NCBI GenBank assembly: GCA_003586115.2
Contig: QVOM02000113.1
Coordinates: forward strand, 1,647,813 to 1,711,812
Direction: 5' to 3'
DNA length: 64,000 bases
Source: Salvator merianae
Taxonomy: Eukaryota > Chordata > Lepidosauria > Squamata > Teiidae
Shown: positions 36,129-46,390 of the stretch, in pieces
How the letters are laid out: each line of letters opens with the position of its first letter
How positions within the stretch are numbered: position 1 is the stretch's first letter
Notes under the pieces: model-generated
Seen by the model: the letters and a program-made list of their open reading frames with translations, nothing else
Databases searched by the model: none
What the model was told of the DNA's origin: nothing
Program-made: the position numbers and the translations under genes

Positions 36129-36136
36129 GTTGAAGA

Positions 36137-36408
36137 TAGAGATATGTCAAACCAGTTTGAATTCAGACTAGTTTGACACAACCTAAAGGGTTTGATGAAT
36201 CAAATTCAAACAGTTTGAACAGTTCGCTTGTTTTGTCCTTTTTAAAGGACTTGTTTCCATGTATTTTTCTTTTATTTTAGAGCCACCAATGAGGTCGAAT
36301 GGGCTTGAATTTGAATGGGTTTGAATTTGAACCAAACACCCTGCCAGTTTGAAAGGGAAGTGCTTGATTCGAATCAAACCACAAATTTTAAGTTTGTGTA
36401 TATCTCTA
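36137..36408. mobile_element. hAT-like MITE, family A copy 5
   Basis: Ends TAGAGATATGTCAAACC and GTTTGTGTATATCTCTA are inverted. The flanks GTTGAAGA (36129-36136) and GTCGAAGA (36409-36416) agree at 7 of 8. The interior is dominated by TTTGAATTTGAA-type words. Confidence 0.87.
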
Positions 36409-36419
36409 GTCGAAGAGCT

Positions 36420-36572
36420 TTAAGCAGCTTTCATTCTCTTATCAGGCACTTTGTTGTTTAGTCGGTTCATTTTTAATTGAATGTTTAGGGTTTTATTGTA
36501 ACTCACCCTGAGACCTCTGGGTATATGATGTGATAAAAACAGAAATAAACAAACAAATAAATAAATAAATTG
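36420..36572 (+). mobile_element. LINE/SINE 3' end with (AAAT)n tail
   Basis: TTTTATTGTAACTCACCCTG and GAGACCTCTGGGTATATG form the retroposon 3' block also seen at 40655 and 43800. It ends in AAAC and AAAT units. Confidence 0.65.
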
Positions 36573-36726
36573 TATTCTGCTAAAAGTCTCTTAAATTAAC
36601 TAGGAGCCCAAGCAGTAAAAGCCATCCTTTCTGGTTGATACAGCTTATGTATTTGCTAGCATTTATACTTTAGCATTGGCAATACAGGGATTAGAAGTAT
36701 TTGACCTTTAATTTTTGGTTTGGGTT

Positions 36727-36773
36727 ATATTATTATTATTATTATTAGTAGTAGTAGTAGTAGTAGTAGTAGT
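36727..36773. repeat. (TTA)n(TAG)n microsatellite
   Basis: Seven TTA units switch directly to about nine TAG units. Confidence 0.95.
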
Positions 36774-38167
36774 GAACAGCATAACCTAGCCAGCACTTAA
36801 AAAAACAAACAAAAAAACCCTGTTACAATGTCAACCAACAGGTGCTATGAACAAAAATATAAATAGTTTGAACACATCTTTATCTGCCTATACTTCTCTC
36901 CTCTGGCAGTGGCAAAACTCTTTTCCAAGCCTCAGTGGACTTAAGACTGGAAGTACTTATTCATTATTTAAGTCTCCCACCACTTCTTGCTAGGCTTAAG
37001 ACTGTACCCTATCCTCTAAGAAATTATGCTAGCACCAGCCTTACCTCATTTCCTTTGTTAATCACTATCTGAATCCTATTATCCAAAAATGTTATTTGGA
37101 AGCAGATTACAGGTTGTTGAATGAGATATTTTCATAAGCAATATCCTTAGGTTGTGATGTTTGCTTATTTTTAATACAAGCTTCAGTGTCCCTGCTTGAC
37201 ATGAGGAAAGTTTATTTGGTTTTGAGATATTTTATTTTAAGGAACTGCTTAGATGGAGCACGACTTATTGAACAAATATGAATTAAATATTTACTGTATG
37301 TAGGAACATATTCTTGTGATAAAAAATACAAAAAGCAATAAGCAGAATTAAATAAAAAAATTGAGATCAATGTGGTTCAAAAGGGGAACAGTAGACGACA
37401 GGAACAGTTGAAAACAATGACTGCATCACATAAAACCACCTTTTTCAGTTGGTAAAAAAAGGTTTTTATCAATGCAACCCGCACACAAAATATTTAGGAG
37501 GAGGAGGAATTGCTATGTATCTCTTGGGTGTGCCTTCTCCATGTCACATCCCCACTTAACTTCTTCCTTAGGCTACATATAAACACTGAACAAGGTGCAA
37601 CGTAATGATGACAAGATGGCACTACACTCACACACAATTGCTTGCCTCTTGTCCTCCATCTATGCTCAGGAACAAAAAGAATGCCCTACAGAAAATGTGG
37701 GATGACCAGCTCTGGGGGTGTAACAACCAAGTTAAGCACATTGGGATTATGGTTGTAGGTCAGTTACACACACAGCCTAATGAGATAAGCAAGCAGAAGA
37801 TAATGAGATAAGCAAGCACAAGCAGAAATATTCAAATATTTGGCTAGCAGCTGAGTAAAAAATAAGTGAAGCCAATTTGGGAAGGGAGGAATGTGATGCA
37901 TGATTGATGTTCAGGTGGACAGCAGTTTCCAGGCAGCCAGTGAATCCATGTTCAGGCAAAAGGTATAAGAAGGGGGGATGCAAATGGAAGAAAAAAAGAT
38001 GGAAGAAAAGAGCCCTGTGACTTGCATGGTGTGGTTTTGGAGTCCTGTGGTCTTGAAGTTCTCTTTCCTAGCAACATATGGCAAAGAAGATCAAAGACAT
38101 TTGAAGGAGAGAATAGACTGAGGATAGGAGACACATTTCAACTCCATGTAGATACAGCTGGAAATTA
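36774..38167. other. Unique DNA
   Basis: No gene. A 23-bp tandem duplication (TAATGAGATAAGCAAGCA...) at 37778-37823 differs by a few bases between units. Confidence 0.55.
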
Positions 38168-38979
38168 AGGCCGTTTTCGCACTGACTATGCTAGTACAGA
38201 CTAATTAGTGTGTGCTAGTGTAATACTTAACCACACAGTGCGGACACCGACCACACTGCGTGGCCAAAAACAGGTCCTGAAGCCAGCTACTGGAATTTGT
38301 GGTACGAACACTGGCAGCCGTGCCCCATCCTCGCCATGGCAATGGCTGCGCTGCACACATGTGAGCACATGCACGATTTCTCTGTTGGGCCTTCCAGATT
38401 GTGCAGGCCCGATTGGGCCCACGTGATGCCCCAACCAGGCCTGCAATGCCCTATCGGATGCGATGCCAGATTGGGCCATGATCATTGCTGCTGCCATTGT
38501 AACCAGCAGACCTATGCAATGAGCCAATCATGCCAGCACCATCAGGCCTATGTGATTGGGTCACACGATGCCCTAATCAGGCCCACACAGCCCAATTGGA
38601 GCAGCCCGATCACTTCAGTCAGGCTGCGCAGGACCAATTGCAGCAATGCATGGCCCAATCGTGTAGGCCCGATGGTGCAGGCACAATTGGCTGGTCATGC
38701 TTACACATTGAGCGTGCCTGCTGGCTGCCATGGCAGCGGCTGCATGGTTGCCAGCCACTGCCACAGCGACAAACAGGCATGTGCTGGAAAGGGCTTTGTA
38801 AGGCCAGATTGGGCATCACACAGCCTGATCCAGCTTCGCAGGCCTGATTGTGGCATCACCTGGGCCCAATTGGGCCCGATTGCCCCATTGCACACACATG
38901 ACCACACAATCGTACACGCACGATGGGCACATCACATCCAAGATGGCCACCGCCATACAGGTAAGTGAAAATGGAACCT
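38168..38979 (-). mobile_element. MITE family C, large copy with ATTGG/CCAAT-rich core
   Basis: Ends AGGCCGTTTTCGCACT and AGTGAAAATGGAACCT are degenerate inverted repeats flanked by TA on both sides (38166-38167, 38980-38981). A hairpin lies just inside the left end (38188-38204 with 38205-38221, 13 of 17 paired). That is the right end of other copies, so this one is inverted. The centre (38400-38890) repeats GCCCRATTGGGCC-like words. The longest open frame in the window (223 codons, 38297-38968) is translation of these words and has no domain. Confidence 0.75.
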
Positions 38980-39009
38980 TACCTGAAGCTCACTATGAGC
39001 TTCAGGTAA
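38979..39009. repeat. 14-bp perfect hairpin at a MITE border
   Basis: TTACCTGAAGCTCA, the loop CTA, then TGAGCTTCAGGTAA. Pairing continues outward imperfectly (GGAACC / GATTCC). It abuts the end of the preceding MITE. Confidence 0.95.
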
Positions 39010-39198
39010 GATTCCAGACTACTATTTTCTGGACCATGGGCAGTAATGATTGGGAGCAGATGAAGCCATCCCAACTATGCAAGCTTGGTAGCTGAGGAGT
39101 TTTCATTCCCTGGCTGTGATGTTTCCTGCCTGGAATATTTATCAGAAATGGTCTTGGAAGACGACCATTTCTACATGGCCCCAACAGAATATCATGCT

Positions 39199-39403
39199 AG
39201 ATCCACACATCATCATGATGGTGCAACAGAAGAACAGTAGGAAATGCTGTGAGCTTTCTTCCTGCTATGCTGGCACTAAAGTACTGTCATGAGCACTTAT
39301 TGTGAGTTATGCACCCATGGAGTGCAAAGATGCAAGATGTGAGGATCTTGCACCCTTAGGACACTCTTATGGTGCTACGATGGTGCTATTTGGATCCTGA
39401 CCT
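39199..39403. mobile_element. Short inverted-repeat element
   Basis: GATCCACACATCATCATGATGG near 39200 and ACGATGGTGCTATTTGGATCC near 39380 form imperfect inverted ends. No transposase, and no other copy in this window. Confidence 0.45.
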
Positions 39404-40176
39404 TATCTATGTAAATACATTAAACCATTCAAACATTAGTACCCTGCTTCTAATAAAAATGTTTAAATTTTGTGAGCGCTCACATTATTGGAACCAAGAC
39501 TGAAGACTGAGGTCCATCTGGCATTGAAGGTGACTGCTTTCTGAGCAGATGGGGAAGGCATCACAATTTGCTATGGAAAAAGGAGCATGGAGGCACCATT
39601 TTCAGTGGCATCTCTGTGCAGCACGTGAAATTGTACCCTGCAAACAAGGTGGCTCAGATGGCAATCGTGCCAGCAAAGGGCGTGGTGTGATTATTGCAAG
39701 GTGTTTATTGCTGCCAAGAGTGGAAATGCAGCAGCGGATGCCTTCATCAGGGGGCTACAAATGCCACCATGAAGTAAGTTGAGATATGACACGAGAATTT
39801 ATGTGATGACACGGTGACTTCTTTATTTTTTTTTCCCATTCAAGAGACTTCTCATATCATTAAAAATACTGAAAACTAATAAAACATCAAAGAAAAATCC
39901 AAACTAAATTATTTTGGCCTGACAACAATGAAAGTAATACAAAGTCAAAAGCATTTCATGCTCCTGTTCAGGTGCTATAGAGAGGCTAACTTTCCCATCT
40001 TCTTCTGTCTCACATTTTGTCATAGAAAACTGCCGCAACATCACAGTTTTTTTAGGTTGGAACTTTAACCAAAATCAGCAGATTCAGCTACTAATCATGA
40101 GAAGATAATAAAATCTCTTGGGAACAAACAAGTAACTGGTACATGTTGTGATCTATTAGTTGAAATAGTAAATTTA
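39404..40176. other. Unique non-coding DNA
   Basis: No supported feature. Confidence 0.5.
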
Positions 40177-40470
40177 AGAAGAAGAACTTGAAGAACTTGG
40201 TTTCTATACCCCGCTTTTCTCGGCCGAAGCTGACTCAAAGCGGCTTACAAGGTTATTTTTCGCCCAAAGGCTTACATCTGTCTATCTTCCGCATCACACA
40301 ATGTGATGCTCCCTATTTATCTACTTGCAATTACTTGCTTTCGAACAGCTAGGTTGGCTGGAGCTAGAGGCCAGTAGAGGGTGCTCATCCCCTCTACATG
40401 GCAGACAGGGGCCTTGAACTCCGATCCTCCTATTGAAAGATCAGTGCCTTAGCCTTCTGCACCACCGTGC
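40177..40470 (-). mobile_element. tRNA-derived SINE, copy 1
   Basis: Read on the minus strand it has a tRNA-like head. An A-box-like TGGTGCAGAAGG and a B-box-like GGAGTTCAAGGCC are spaced as in RNA polymerase III promoters. The body includes CATCACATTGTGTGATG, and the 3' end is AAGCGGGGTATAGAAACC with an AAGTTC-type tail. It is very close to the copy at 42023 and carries about 20 extra bases after GGGATGAGC. The tRNA of origin is uncertain. Confidence 0.9.
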
Positions 40471-40654
40471 ACCAATAATATGAAATACAATGTTGTGACA
40501 TTATGAGCATTCTCTGAACTCTTCCCAATGTAGCCACAGTATAACACAATCCTGTGGTAAGTGTTAACAGGCCATGAGTCAAGCAGACATCAATTTGGCA
40601 ACAGCCTTATCTGTATGCAGTGAACTGGGTCTTACGTCATAGAATCATCTCTGC

Positions 40655-40770
40655 TCCTCTTATGCATTGCACTGTACTGTTTTTATCTGCTTTAATGCTG
40701 TTTCTATGCATTTTAATTGTTATTATCCATCTTGAGACCTCAGGGAATAGTCAGATAGTAATGAAATAAG
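40655..40770 (+). mobile_element. LINE/SINE 3' end fragment
   Basis: TTTTAATTGTTATTATCCATC and CTTGAGACCTCAGGGAATAG match the 3' block at 36420 and 43800. Confidence 0.55.
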
Positions 40771-41374
40771 TACATGCAATCATTCCAAACATCCAGTTAC
40801 TAGACATGGACAGGGGAGACTAGCCCACAAGGAAAAAATGGACAGCACCACACAATACCTAATGCCTCAGAACTTGAATCCATGTTCCCTTTCGTCTTTA
40901 AATAGGTTACAATTCAGAGTTGGCTAATGCGTGCATAATGTGTTCAGTGAATTCACTTTTTACATGGGTTCTACAGAAGTTAATAGTGCCCTACCTACCC
41001 TTAGCTTTATCCATCATACCCTTGCTCTACTTTGTTTTAGCTGTTTTGTCCTCTGCCCCAACAACTACAATGGGCACTATATAACGGAAGATAACAGAAT
41101 ACCCAACCTATCCATAGTCACTTATCACCATCCAGTTGTGCCTGATTTCTTGAAGGTTTGCAAAGTGGCTGCAAGCATAGATTATGGTTGTGGCTAGATG
41201 ATGATGATGATGATGATTACTGTACACTACAGCCAGCCTATGTCCACAGCATACACGTTAAAATTATTCTTTCCAACCAGCTCCCTTTACCTTGCACAGC
41301 TCACTGAATTTACAACTGGATTTTTTGTAGTCATACCACACATTTTACCGACTGGCCTAGCTTCCTTCTTACAG
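40771..41374. other. Unique DNA
   Basis: No clear feature. A (GAT)n tract lies at 41199-41219. Confidence 0.5.
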
Positions 41375-41732
41375 TGGACACTGTACTGGGTTATCTGCAG
41401 CTGCAGCAGGCTCTCCCAGAGAAGGGGAAGAGGTGTTCGTCCTTTCTTCAAATGGCCAGTCAGAATGCTTTCTCCTTTAACAATAGATCTGTGCAGGAAG
41501 GAGAGATCCTGAGAGCAACAGCAAGCTTAATGCTCAGCTGCCTCAGCTTTGTTCCTAGAAGGAAGGCAGTGGTGTCCTTCCCTCACCAACACTGTCCCCC
41601 CACTTCAGACACAGGGAGGGAAGGCAGGGCTGCAGCTGTGACCCCTCTGCCACTTCCAACATGTGCTTCAGCCATGGGGAGGAGAGGTAACAAAGCAGTG
41701 GTGCCACATCTTTGTTGCTTCTGCTGGGCAAT
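41375..41732 (+). other. Candidate internal exon (weak)
   Basis: A good acceptor, CTTCCTTCTTACAG, ends at 41374, and a consensus-like donor, AT|GTGAGTAC, follows 41732. One frame stays open across all 358 bases, is more GC-rich than its surroundings, and reaches a stop only at the donor itself. The translation, about 119 residues, has no domain or family I recognise, and no second exon is visible. A non-coding RNA exon or chance are both plausible. Confidence 0.2.
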
Positions 41733-42022
41733 GTGAGTACTTCTTTTCAAACATAAAAATGAAACTTATTTTCTCCCACAAATTTTTGTGCGTGTGTAAA
41801 AGGGAAAGAGATAATTTCTAGCCTCTTGTGCTACTATGGAGGGGACTGCTTATGTGGTCAGATATTTTATCCACCAAGTATATGAGGAAGGAAGGGTTTC
41901 TATGCAAGATAGAACAGCTAGGAGAGATGCCCAGGAACCATTGGCAGAGGGATCATTTTAGTGATTGAGCAGCTGTGTGTGTGTCTTTTCCTTTACTTGC
42001 ACTGATTTTCAGTGCACCGGAG

Positions 42023-42290
42023 GCACGGTGGCACAGAAGGCTAAGGCACTGATCTTTCAATAGGAGGGTCGGAGTTCAAGGCCCCTGTCTGCCGTGTAGA
42101 GGGGATGAGCTCCAGCCAACCTAGATGTTTGAAAGCAAGTAACTGCAAGCAGATAAATAGGGAGCATCACATTGTGTGATGAGGAAGATAGATGTAAGCC
42201 TTCGGGCGAAAAATAATCTTGTAAGCCGCTTTGAATCAGCTTCAGCCGAGAAAAGCGGGGTATAAAAACCAAGTTCAAAAGTTCAAGTTC
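42023..42290 (+). mobile_element. tRNA-derived SINE, copy 2
   Basis: It has the same architecture as copy 1: head GCACGGTGGCACAGAAGG, B-box-like GGAGTTCAAGGCC, body, AAGCGGGGTATAAAAACC and tail AAGTTCAAAAGTTCAAGTTC. ATTTTCA occurs on both sides and may be a short target duplication. It lies head-to-head with copy 1 about 1.55 kb away. Confidence 0.9.
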
Positions 42291-43132
42291 ATTTTCAAGA
42301 GTAAGGAGAGAGAGAATCACTTGGCAGCTGCATTCAGTCCATTAAGGGCACAAGGAAAGAAGGGAGTTGGCAAATTATTAATGCTGCACTGAGAGAGGGA
42401 CCCTAAACCATTCTCTGACTTCTTGTAGAAGGCTCAGTGCTGTAAAACCAAAACAAACTGAACCAAAAGGTCTTGCAGACATGAACTCAAGGGGGGGGGG
42501 ATGCTTCCATATTATCCCTTCACCTACTCCCCTCTACAGAGGGTACTGCTTGTTTGCCTATTTCTTTAAACTCTGCTAGGAGAAAGATAATTTACACTGC
42601 ACAACTTAAATATAAGGTGGGATCACACAGAACATTTTGCAGCATTTATTTCCGAAGGATCGCCCCATTTGTGAATGCAGGGGAAAAAAAACCTGTGTCA
42701 CAGTTTTTAAAAGAAGCGCCTAAAAGCCTCCTACCTTCATTGCTGCCTTCACCTCAAATGCTAGCAAACCCATCATAGCAACAAGAGTTTGGCATTCATT
42801 TGACACCACTGGAGACTTTCCAAGGATCTGTTTGGCTGGGTCTGGTAGCAGGCTGGGATTGGCTCAGGAGTTTCATAGCTGTCCTACCTCATCCGTCCCA
42901 AACTGTGACTCACTCTGAGAGTGGGAAAATCTTGTCTGCGAAAGCGTCGTAGAAAGGCTTGGGACTCAGGAAAGTGGGTTTTTAAAATAATTTTCTGTTT
43001 GCTTCAAAGGTCTCACAATTGCCCCAGATGTGTCCTAAAACACACGTCTGAACTATATTTTACTGCTGATTCCCCACTGAGAGAGTTATTATGTCCCTCC
43101 TTTCTTTCACTTAAAAATACAAAAACTAGCAT
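42291..43132. other. Unique DNA
   Basis: No gene. A run of about ten G lies at 42491. A 74-codon frame at 42554-42778 has no domain. Confidence 0.5.
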
Positions 43133-43355
43133 AAAAACATAGGAATATACGAGTAGCTCCGCTGGATCAGGCCCCAGCCCATCTAGTCCAACATCTTCTC
43201 TCACACAATGCCCCATCAATTGTTTCTGGGAATCTCAAGCAGATGACAAAGGCAAAACCTTCACCTGCTCTTGAGTTCCTGCAAAAGGCTGTTAGTCACA
43301 TTCTGGCTTCTCTCCAATCAGGAGGCAGTATTTAGAAATCAATTTTAGTAGCAGA
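43133..43355 (-). mobile_element. CR1 LINE 3' end, diverged
   Basis: The tail is decayed (AAAAACATAGGAATATACGA). It is followed by GCTGGATCAGGCCCCAGCCC and GACAAAGGCAAAACCTTCAC of the CR1 3' UTR. Confidence 0.82.
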
Positions 43356-43799
43356 ACACCTTTTTAAATTATTTTTCTTCTTGATATTGGAAAGGAACCT
43401 ATTCCTCTGTGGTGCTGAAGGATGGATAGAACAATGGTCTGTCTGTAGCAGTGCTCCTGCAGCAGCAACACTAAATTAGCAACTTGAAAGGGTCTGAGAC
43501 TCTGGGCAAACAACTATAAGGAAGCTACCCTGTCTGCTTGCTAGTGGAAATGAAAATTTTGCCTTGTGATTGGCAGGTGGAAGCACTAATCAATGGGGTT
43601 GGGTACAGATGTTGATAATGGACTGGGCTGTCTGGCCTCTCCACACAGGGAAAAGTCTGTGTGATGTTCACATTAAGCTCTTAATTTCTGAATGACATTT
43701 CTGTGCAGTGAACACAGCTTCCTCTTTAATCTGTTTGCTTGAACATGTGTTTAGATGCAGCTTATGACCAGAGAGTTCTCTATTAGCTAAACAAGGAAA
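43356..43799. other. Unique DNA
   Basis: Nothing supported. Confidence 0.45.
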
Positions 43800-43945
43800 C
43801 AGCTTTTCCTCCCCATTTTTAGACACTGTTATTGTTTTAGTATGTTTATTTTATATTTGTTTTTAAAGTTGCAACCTGCCCTGAGACCTTCAGGTATAGG
43901 TAGGGATAAAAATGCAGATAATCATAATCATAATAATAGAAGTAG
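43800..43945 (+). mobile_element. LINE/SINE 3' end with ATA-rich tail
   Basis: GTTGCAACCTGCCCTGAGAC and CTTCAGGTATAGGTAGGGAT are followed by AATCATAATCATAATAATA. Confidence 0.6.
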
Positions 43946-44196
43946 TAATATTCCAAACCGTTTTGGGGACATCACTGATTAACCATAACATTCCTGTTAT
44001 TTGTACATTTTTGCCATTCAATCTAGTTTACATAATCTACCTTCAACAGCCTGGGATGTTATGATAAGTAAAGCTTGGGAAAGACTTGTGTATATGTCAC
44101 TTCCACTGTTATTCAAACTCAGCTCCTTAGCATATGCATAAATGACAACAAATTATGATCAAGTATCCAACTTGTACATAGATTGCTTCAATTTTA
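43946..44196. other. Unique DNA
   Basis: Nothing supported. Confidence 0.4.
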
Positions 44197-44631
44197 GGGC
44201 CTGTTCACACATAACTCATAGGGAGCACCAATCTGCTCACTGGTAAGACCCACCTGCACCAGGGAGTCATAGCAACTCACCAGAAGTTGCCACAGGCTCC
44301 CCCAAAGCCATCCAGTGGCAAACTGCCAAAAAGCAGTCCACACGCATACCAGGAGTGACTAGCTCACTCCTGGACACTGCAGCTGCACTCTCTTCTGGGT
44401 ACTGTGCAGCAGGTGGGTGTGGCAGTGTGGCTGCAGATGCAGATGTTGCCATGGATGTTGCCATGGCAACATGGCCTGGCCTGCCTTAGCCACCTGTACT
44501 TTGAGTGCTGCTGGCCTGGTACAGAGCTTCTCCAGCACTTGAAGTGCAGATGTCTACCGGCACATTGGGTCTTTACCAGTCTAGCATGGTATTGTTATAC
44601 CATACTAGGCTGGTAAGTGTGAACCCAGCCC
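44197..44631 (+). mobile_element. MITE family C copy 5
   Basis: Ends GGGCCTGTTCACACATA and AGTGTGAACCCAGCCC are inverted and flanked by TA; outside this ATTTTA faces TAAAAT. The subterminal hairpin has 20-base arms (44573-44592 and 44597-44616) pairing at 18 of 20 around TGTT. The hairpin sequence differs from those of copies 2, 3 and 6. Confidence 0.88.
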
Positions 44632-45284
44632 TAAAATCAGGTCCACGTTATCAAGCTTTCTAAATTATATTGATACATGGCCTTTCACAGTACTCTTAAC
44701 ACAAAAAAGCCCTGCTCTGTTGGACTAAAGAACATTCAAGTCAAGCATTTTTTTTTCTTCCCCAGACTGGACAGCTAGATATTCATGGGAAAAGTTTGCA
44801 GCACAGAGACTTAATGGAATAATCTACAAAGCAACCCCTGGGAAACACTTTGTTTGCATTGTGCACTGATCTACTGGGAGGTCATGCATCCCAGCAGAAT
44901 GCTGCATCCACATGGGATGTAACAATGGAGCAGGCCTCAGAGATAAAATGACCCTGGAGCCTGCCCCAATGGGAGATCACTTTGAGCAGTATTCTTCACA
45001 TTCCCCAGCAGTAGACTGACCCAGTCGCTCACATGCAGATGATAGCTTGTGAGCAGCTTGATCAGTCTACTGGCACAAGGAGCCCAGTGTCGTTTGCTGG
45101 GCTCCTAGAAGCAGTGCTGAAAGTGTGCTGCTCCTGTGTGCCCATCTAAAAAAGCCCTGGCCTGCATTCCTGCTGGCCGTATGATCTTGAGCTGAACCAC
45201 TCATCTGACTCATGATCAGCCCAGTACATCATCCATTACTGCTCATGGTGCAGAAATAGCCCATAATAATAGTAATTCCTAAAC
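44632..45284. other. Unassigned DNA, possibly an old MITE
   Basis: 44870-45160 is GC-richer with internal symmetry (AGTAGACTGACCCAG facing CTTGATCAGTCTACTGG). Its limits are unclear. No gene. Confidence 0.4.
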
Positions 45285-45991
45285 TTTAATCAATCCCCTC
45301 TTAAATGTGATCCTTCAAGACTGAAGATGCCTAGACACTGCAGCCTGATATCATAGGGCAGGTGTACCAACCCCCATATCATTTTGGTTGTCCTTTTTTG
45401 CATTTTTTCCAGTTCTACAATGTTCTGTCTGAGGTGTGGTTACCAGAATTGTACACAATATTCTTAATGTGTTCTCACACTAGGTTTATAAAGAGACACA
45501 ATAATGCTTGCAGATTTATTTTATATTCTCTTCATAACTATTCCTAGCACTGAATTTGATTTTTTCACTGCTGCTGTACACTGGGTAGACATCTTCATTG
45601 AGATCTCTCTCTCTCTTTTTTTTTTAATTTGTTGCAGAAATTAAAAAGCCAGGTCCCAACACTGAAACCTTGGGAGACTTTACTTTTTACTTTCCTCCAT
45701 TTAGAGAACTGCCTATTTATGAATACTGTCTGTATCCTATCTTTTAATCAGTTATCAATCCCTCTTATTCCATGACTGATGAGTTTATTCAGAGGCCTCT
45801 GATGAGGAGCTTGTCAAAAGCCTTATGAAAGTCCACTTAGACAATGACAACTGGATCACCTTTATCCACATGCTTATTGACACTCTTAAAAAATTCTAGC
45901 AAGTTAGTAAAGCACCCTTGTGGAAGCCATGCTGATTTTCCTTCAGCAATGCTCACTTTTCCATATGTACACTAATTTATCCCTAATGTTA
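45285..45991 (-). mobile_element. Old CR1 LINE, 3' part of ORF2 (split copy)
   Basis: The minus strand matches CR1 ORF2 and 3' UTR, including GGTTACCAGAATTGTACACA and ACCTTTATCCACATGCTTAT. A pyrimidine tract at 45605-45626 marks an internal loss. The LINE continues at 46276-46390 beyond the MITE at 45992-46275. Confidence 0.82.
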
Positions 45992-46275
45992 GAGCCTTTT
46001 CACACTCTGCACTAGTGAGTGTCAGCTCCTAGTAAAGCACATTCACACCACAAATGCATGGTTGCTCCCGCACGTACCTGCACACAGATGCTTCTCGGCC
46101 ACTGTCATGATTCCGATTGAGTACAGGATACCAGCATTCACATCACGAATGCTGGTATCCTGCTGATAGTCGTGACTAGGGCAATGCAGTGCGGACAGTG
46201 CCTACACCTTATGGTCAGTTTCACTGTGGAATGTTTACTGATGAACATTCCATGGTGGAAAGAGCAAACAGGCCC
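45992..46275 (+). mobile_element. MITE family C copy 6, nested in CR1
   Basis: Ends GAGCCTTTTCACACTCT and AGAGCAAACAGGCCC are inverted. It holds the internal palindrome ACCAGCATTCACATCACGAA with TGCTGGTATCC. A subterminal hairpin with 17-base arms (14 paired) ends in GGTGGAAAG. It interrupts the CR1 at 45285-46390. Confidence 0.85.
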
Positions 46276-46390
46276 ATGGTTTCCATCACTTCACTTGGAA
46301 CTGATGTTAAACTAACTCATTTGTAATTTTCTGGGTCACTCCTGAATCCTTTTTTGAAGCCTGGTGTAATATTTAGTGTAATATTCACTG
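46276..46390 (-). mobile_element. Old CR1 LINE, continuation of split copy
   Basis: AACTGATGTTAAACTAACTC and TTTGTAATTTTCTGGG, TGAAGCCTGGTGTAATA are the next CR1 ORF2 blocks after those ending at 45991. Confidence 0.7.

Noticed and set aside
38297..38968. Longest open frame in the window (223 codons)
   Set aside because: It lies wholly inside the family C MITE and is translation of repeated GCCCRATTGGGCC words. Other frames of the same block are also open, and there is no domain.
40398..40470. Functional tRNA gene on the minus strand (and at 42023)
   Set aside because: The A- and B-box-like motifs belong to a SINE head. The cloverleaf is not intact, and the same SINE body and tail follow in both copies.
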